From JACMMS01 sp043758775 (GTDB lineage: Bacteria > Pseudomonadota > Gammaproteobacteria > Burkholderiales > Methylophilaceae): a stretch of DNA of 64,000 nucleotides. The translations under genes were made by a program, and so were the position numbers. The stretch covers positions 20,446 through 84,445 of the forward strand of contig JAYVMU010000010.1 in NCBI GenBank assembly GCA_043758775.1, read 5' to 3'. Shown here in pieces: positions 61,870 to 64,000 of the stretch. Below the pieces are notes generated by a model, which did not search any database, was not told the origin of the DNA, and worked only from the letters and a program-made list of their open reading frames with translations. Position 1 is the first letter of the stretch; every line of letters starts with the position of its first letter.

Positions 61870-62370
61870 ATGTTAGGCAATAAAGCATTAAAATCAACTT
61901 TATTAGTTTCAATGATGTCATTGGCAAGCGTGTGTTTTTCAACACAATCTTATGCAGGGCAAAGTTTTGTAACAACCCAAGATGGTTCACCAATAACTAT
62001 TCCAGCAGAGCTGTTTGATACACCAGCCGCTAAAGCATTTTTAGAGACTGGTAAAAATTCATACATTGGTGATGCTGATGCTCAAAAAGCTGGGCATAAG
62101 GTTTTTAATCTGTATTCATGTACTCAATGCCATGGCCCGGAAGCTAAAGGCCAAGTAGGTCCTGGTTTGATTGGCCCTACCTTCAGATATGATAAAGATG
62201 CAACAAATAAAGGTATGTTTGAAACTATCTGGCATGGCACAAATGGCGGTATGGGTGCTAAGGGCTTAGGCCTTATGGATGCTACAGATCCTACAAATGG
62301 TTTGAAACCTGATGAGGTGTTGAAAGTGATTTCCTGGATTCGTGCACAAGGTGGTGTAACTGGCAACTAA
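61870..62370 (+). CDS. xoxG: Cytochrome c, XoxG-like
   Basis: 166 residues from the ATG behind TTAGGAG. Sec signal (LLVSMMSLASVCFSTQSYA|G) and one heme motif CTQCH (YSCTQCHGPEAKGQVGPGL) with the axial Met candidate in GGMGAKGLGLM. It should accept electrons from XoxF in the periplasm. 104 of 133 aligned residues match the next gene. Whether it is XoxG proper is inferred from position. Confidence 0.85.
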   Translation: MLGNKALKSTLLVSMMSLASVCFSTQSYAGQSFVTTQDGSPITIPAELFDTPAAKAFLETGKNSYIGDADAQKAGHKVFNLYSCTQCHGPEAKGQVGPGLIGPTFRYDKDATNKGMFETIWHGTNGGMGAKGLGLMDATDPTNGLKPDEVLKVISWIRAQGGVTGN

Positions 62371-62395
62371 GCATCTATTTGATTAAGCTATGAGT

Positions 62396-62433
62396 AAAAA
62401 AACGGCTACTGTATAATCGCAGTAGCCGTTTTT
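62396..62433 (+). terminator. Terminator between the two cytochromes
   Basis: AAAAACGGCTACT / AGTAGCCGTTTTT with a ten-base loop and T run. The second cytochrome therefore probably has its own promoter. Confidence 0.85.
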
Positions 62434-62487
62434 ATTTATGGTTATATTTTAAACTATATTAAATTAGATGAAAGTATGGAGATGCAA

Positions 62488-63030
62488 ATGAAACAATTTA
62501 AAATTAGCTTGATTTTAGCGTTAATGTTATCAGTTTTGGTGGCATGTAACAAATCATCAGAGACTTCATCAACTGGTTCATCAACACCCGCAACAAGTAG
62601 TGACGGTCCAGCGATTGCGCTTGTTACAACACAAGATGGTTCACCACTCACGATTGATAAAGCGCTGTTTGACACGCCAGCGGCAAAAGAATTTTTAGCT
62701 ACCGGTAAAAACCCCTACATTGGTAATGCAGAAGCACAAGCTAAAGGTAAAAAGATTTTTAATCTTTACTCATGTACTCAATGCCATGGCCCGGAAGCTA
62801 AAGGTCAAGTGGGCCCTAACTTAACTGGTCCTGATTTTCATTACCCAAAAAACGCGACGAATAAAGGTATGTTTGAGACTGTTTGGCATGGTACTAACGG
62901 CGGTATGGGCGCTAAAGGTCTTGGTTTAATGGATCCTACAGATCCAAAAAATGGCATTTCGCCAGATGAGTTACTCAAAGTAATTGCTTGGATTCGTAGC
63001 CAAGGTAAATTAACTGGTAACGAATCGTAA
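62488..63030 (+). CDS. Cytochrome c, lipoprotein paralogue of XoxG
   Basis: 180 residues from the ATG behind TGGAG (an ATG four codons upstream is less well placed). Lipobox LSVLVAC|N replaces the cleavable signal of its paralogue, followed by a Ser/Thr-rich linker, so it is membrane-anchored. Heme motif CTQCH and GGMGAKGLGLM are the same. A membrane-tethered electron acceptor that could relay to the respiratory chain is inferred. An NDH-2 gene follows 17 bases later. Confidence 0.88.
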   Translation: MKQFKISLILALMLSVLVACNKSSETSSTGSSTPATSSDGPAIALVTTQDGSPLTIDKALFDTPAAKEFLATGKNPYIGNAEAQAKGKKIFNLYSCTQCHGPEAKGQVGPNLTGPDFHYPKNATNKGMFETVWHGTNGGMGAKGLGLMDPTDPKNGISPDELLKVIAWIRSQGKLTGNES

Positions 63031-63047
63031 AAGAATTAAAGGACTTT

Positions 63048-64000
63048 ATGCAGATAAATATACTGGATAACAAAGAAGAAAATTCAGCTCTGCATCATAT
63101 CGTCATTGTTGGCGGTGGTGCAGGTGGGTTGGAGCTGGCAACGCGCTTGGGTAACTCTTTGGGGCGTAAAGGCAAAGCTGCAATTACTTTGATAGATAAA
63201 TCCAGAACGCATGTCTGGAAGCCGTTATTACATGAAATTGCGGCGGGTAGCATGAATCCAGAAAAGCATGAGCTGGATTACATGGCTCAAGCCCACTGGC
63301 ATCAATTTCGTTTTAGACTGGGTAGCATGGACAGTTTAGACCGTGTTAAAAAAGAAATTTCAATCACACCATTTTTTGATGAATATGGTGTTGAAGTTAT
63401 CCCTAGGCGCACTTTTAAGTACGATACATTAGTGATTGCTGTCGGTAGCACTACTAATGATTTCGGTATTAAAGGTGCAAGCGAACACTCAATCGCGCTG
63501 GATACGCAAGATCAAGCTGAGAAATTTCATCGCCATTTGCACAACGCCCTGGTGCGTGCGCAAACTCAAATTGACCCCATCCAAGCAGGACAGCTGGAAG
63601 TGGTGATTGTTGGTGCGGGTGCTACAGGGGTGGAACTGGCGGCAGAACTACATAAAGCAACGCGTGAACTTGCGGCTTACGGGCTAGATAAAATTGATGC
63701 AGATCGTGATATTAAGATTTCACTGATTGAAGCAAGTGAGCGTGTACTACCTGCATTGCCAGTTAAGCTATCACATGCGGTTGATTTAGAGTTAAGAAAG
63801 TTACGTGTACATCTTTATACTGGCGAACGCGTAACAGAGGTGACTGATAAGGGCATCTACACGCATAGTGGACGCTTTATCCCATCTGCGCTCGTTGTAT
63901 GGGCGGCTGGTATTAAAGCGCCAGATTTTTTAAAAGAGCTTGATGGTTTAGAAGTCAATCGCATCAATCAGTTAGTTGTTAAGCAAACACTACAAAGCAC
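63048..64000 (+). CDS. ndh: Type II NADH dehydrogenase (NDH-2), N-terminal part
   Basis: Open to the end of the window: 317 codons, so the gene is cut off. FAD loop HHIVIVGGGAGGLELA and second Rossmann loop VVIVGAGATGVELAAE, with VWKPLLHEIAAGSM and FLVVWAAGI-like SALVVWAAGIKAPDF. Single-subunit, non-proton-pumping NADH:quinone oxidoreductase on the inner membrane. AAAGGA precedes the ATG. Probably co-transcribed with the lipoprotein cytochrome. Confidence 0.92.
   Translation, partial: MQINILDNKEENSALHHIVIVGGGAGGLELATRLGNSLGRKGKAAITLIDKSRTHVWKPLLHEIAAGSMNPEKHELDYMAQAHWHQFRFRLGSMDSLDRVKKEISITPFFDEYGVEVIPRRTFKYDTLVIAVGSTTNDFGIKGASEHSIALDTQDQAEKFHRHLHNALVRAQTQIDPIQAGQLEVVIVGAGATGVELAAELHKATRELAAYGLDKIDADRDIKISLIEASERVLPALPVKLSHAVDLELRKLRVHLYTGERVTEVTDKGIYTHSGRFIPSALVVWAAGIKAPDFLKELDGLEVNRINQLVVKQTLQS

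Noticed and set aside
1..64000. CRISPR arrays and complete insertion sequences
   Set aside because: No regularly spaced repeats with spacers and no transposase-like frame were seen.

Overview
The window looks like chromosome from a betaproteobacterial methylotroph, most likely Methylophilaceae and close to Methylotenera (inference). The support is a low-forties GC content judged by eye, a lanthanide-type XoxF methanol dehydrogenase cluster, an orphan pqqA, a quinoprotein-associated SoxYZ-like carrier, and housekeeping gene orders typical of this group (ruvCAB-ybgC-tolQRAB-pal-cpoB-queE-queC; rpsP-rimM-trmD-rplS; rpsU-yqeY-dnaG-rpoD).

Layout. 1-9130 holds the end of a DUF748 protein, an FmdB zinc ribbon, a DUF502 membrane protein, aspS, an unrecognised coiled-coil gene followed by a broken fragment of a VOC gene, apt, the intact VOC gene, the SoxYZ-like carrier behind a CRP-type operator, yjbQ, a 38-codon relic of a kefF-like gene and a Kef-type antiporter. 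9170-11890 holds minus-strand pqqA (23 codons) and a CBS-pair protein, then a MarR/SnoaL/EamA group. 11970-34400 is almost entirely core genes: Holliday junction resolution, the Tol-Pal envelope system, queuosine precursor synthesis, ribosomal proteins, tRNA modification, xerD, folB, plsY, tsaD and the macromolecular synthesis genes ending in rpoD.

34430-47585 is the accessory core. A tRNA-Ile(CAU) gene is split in its anticodon loop by a 215-nt group I intron of the Azoarcus type. Directly behind it is a genomic island of about 12.6 kb with an imperfect 20-bp direct repeat at its ends and TGACGGTAT arm-type repeats inside both ends. The island carries a DUF4102 integrase, an unknown gene, an AlpA-like regulator, an HTH/zinc-ribbon protein paired with a second tyrosine recombinase, and a type I restriction-modification locus interleaved with a RhuM-like gene and an AlbA_2/Schlafen-like gene (hsdM-rhuM-hsdS-albA_2-hsdR).

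47650-58280 holds a Pls/PosA-type single-module peptide synthetase divergent from its phosphopantetheinyl transferase, a small secreted DUF3761 protein, and a minus-strand run of MFS exporter, TPR/2OG-oxygenase, YihY-cNMP-domain fusion and prolyl iminopeptidase. 58370-64000 is the methanol oxidation cluster: promoter region, xoxF (all lanthanide ligands visible, with an extra loop of roughly 30 residues), xoxJ, two closely related cytochromes c (one soluble, one lipoprotein) and the start of a type II NADH dehydrogenase. XoxF would oxidise methanol in the periplasm with PQQ and a lanthanide and pass electrons to the cytochromes; pqqA supplies the PQQ precursor peptide and XoxJ and the SoxYZ-like protein are accessory factors. 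The remaining pqq biosynthesis genes are not in the window.
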